DNA of 64,000 nt. Source: Ulvibacter antarcticus (GTDB lineage: Bacteria > Bacteroidota > Bacteroidia > Flavobacteriales > Flavobacteriaceae). The DNA lies in the NCBI RefSeq assembly GCF_003688405.1, contig NZ_REFC01000013.1, positions 608,991 to 672,990 on the forward strand, read 5' to 3'. The notes below the pieces were generated by a model that did not search any database, had not been told where the DNA came from, and saw nothing but the letters and a program-made list of their open reading frames with translations. The number at the start of each line of letters is the position of its first letter. Position 1 is the stretch's first letter. Below, one piece after another: positions 63,831-64,000 of this stretch. Both the position numbers and the translations under genes were made by a program.

Positions 63831-63869
63831 CACTTAGGTGGAGAGATGTTCTAAGGACAAGGAGGGCAT
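63831..63869. repeat. Second copy of the mnmE-type dispersed repeat
   Basis: GGAGAGATGTTCTAAGGAC and AAGGAGGGCAT match the element at 31662-31692 except for about four positions by eye. The copy lacks the left hairpin arm (TCTCTCCC) seen in mnmE and lies directly after the hairpin at 63807. Confidence 0.6.
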
Positions 63870-64000
63870 GTTCATTGAGATATTGAAATTGACAGCGTAG
63901 GTTATGATTCGAAAGGATTGTAATCGACAAAGAAAAACTAAACTAAGTTAAATACCTGAGAATTTTTTTGAGGTTGAATAATTCGGAGTATAAAATTATT

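Larger units (their letters stand above)
63078..64000. other. Non-coding region leading to a probable rRNA operon
   Basis: These 923 bases hold no believable gene. They contain a dispersed repeat element (63284-63385), three tandem promoter-like repeats (63479-63717), a tRNA T-arm-like segment, a terminator-like hairpin (63807-63830) and a second copy of the mnmE repeat. The final part, with ATATTGAAATTGACAGCG near 63880, resembles the leader before 16S rRNA in flavobacteria. The 16S gene itself is not in the window. Confidence 0.6.

Noticed and set aside
63562..63930. A 122-residue minus-strand frame near the right end
   Set aside because: It runs backwards across the three promoter repeats and the terminator and has no family signature, so it is chance open frame.

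Overview
The window comes from the chromosome of a marine-type Flavobacteriia (Bacteroidota, probably Flavobacteriaceae). The evidence is low GC, promoters of the TTG-N18-TAnnTTTG kind, at least four secreted proteins with type IX secretion (T9SS) C-terminal sorting domains, the gliding genes gldF and gldG, a hybrid two-component regulator, and families found mainly in this phylum (Lacal_2735, DUF2452, DUF4294, TIGR03643). No phage, transposase, CRISPR array or complete RNA gene was found. The right end looks like the promoter and leader region of an rRNA operon whose 16S gene would lie just outside.

Layout. 0-3.5 kb: the 3' part of a TonB-dependent receptor, overlapping by 4 bases a YfiR-domain histidine kinase. 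3.9-6.4 kb: small conserved proteins and an FAD-dependent dehydrogenase. 6.5-16.5 kb: a TPR hybrid two-component regulator and a TPR membrane AraC-type regulator among T9SS-exported propeller-like proteins. 16.6-18.9 kb: two membrane transport proteins. 19.1-28.9 kb: a compact seven-gene operon (class III aminotransferase, nitrilase-type amidase, VOC protein, Orn/Lys/Arg-type decarboxylase, ATP-grasp ligase with a histone H1-like tail, C45 Ntn-hydrolase, aldehyde dehydrogenase). It reads like an acylated-amine catabolic or biosynthetic route that I cannot match to a described pathway. 29-33.9 kb: a beta-helix protein, a CDGSH protein, mnmE and small membrane or periplasmic proteins. 34-36.8 kb: an RsbQ-like hydrolase paired with a PAS hybrid kinase. 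37-42.4 kb: dnaN, then gldF and gldG split by a GIY-YIG gene and its inverted repeat, then a monooxygenase and a SAM hydrolase. 42.5-44.4 kb: phoH and purC. 44.7-52.6 kb: a 2620-residue beta-helix surface protein made of about 15 modules. 52.6-63.1 kb: a PagL-like protein, an alanine symporter, an MBOAT/SGNH acylation pair, two paralogous lipoproteins, an M42 peptidase and a DUF4294 protein.

How parts work together. The amine operon is the best candidate for an undescribed system: decarboxylase, ligase, transaminase, dehydrogenase and two amide hydrolases are the parts of a protect-oxidise-deprotect route, like the gamma-glutamyl-putrescine pathway but with unrelated ligase and hydrolase families. 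A second window-wide signal is the word CTTCGGAA, counted by hand 32 times on the two strands, many times more than chance, and absent from the whole amine operon. Several short dispersed repeats are present: one sits inside the mnmE reading frame, and another accompanies the GIY-YIG gene inside the gld operon.

All family names come from reading translated sequence and from memory. No database search was run.
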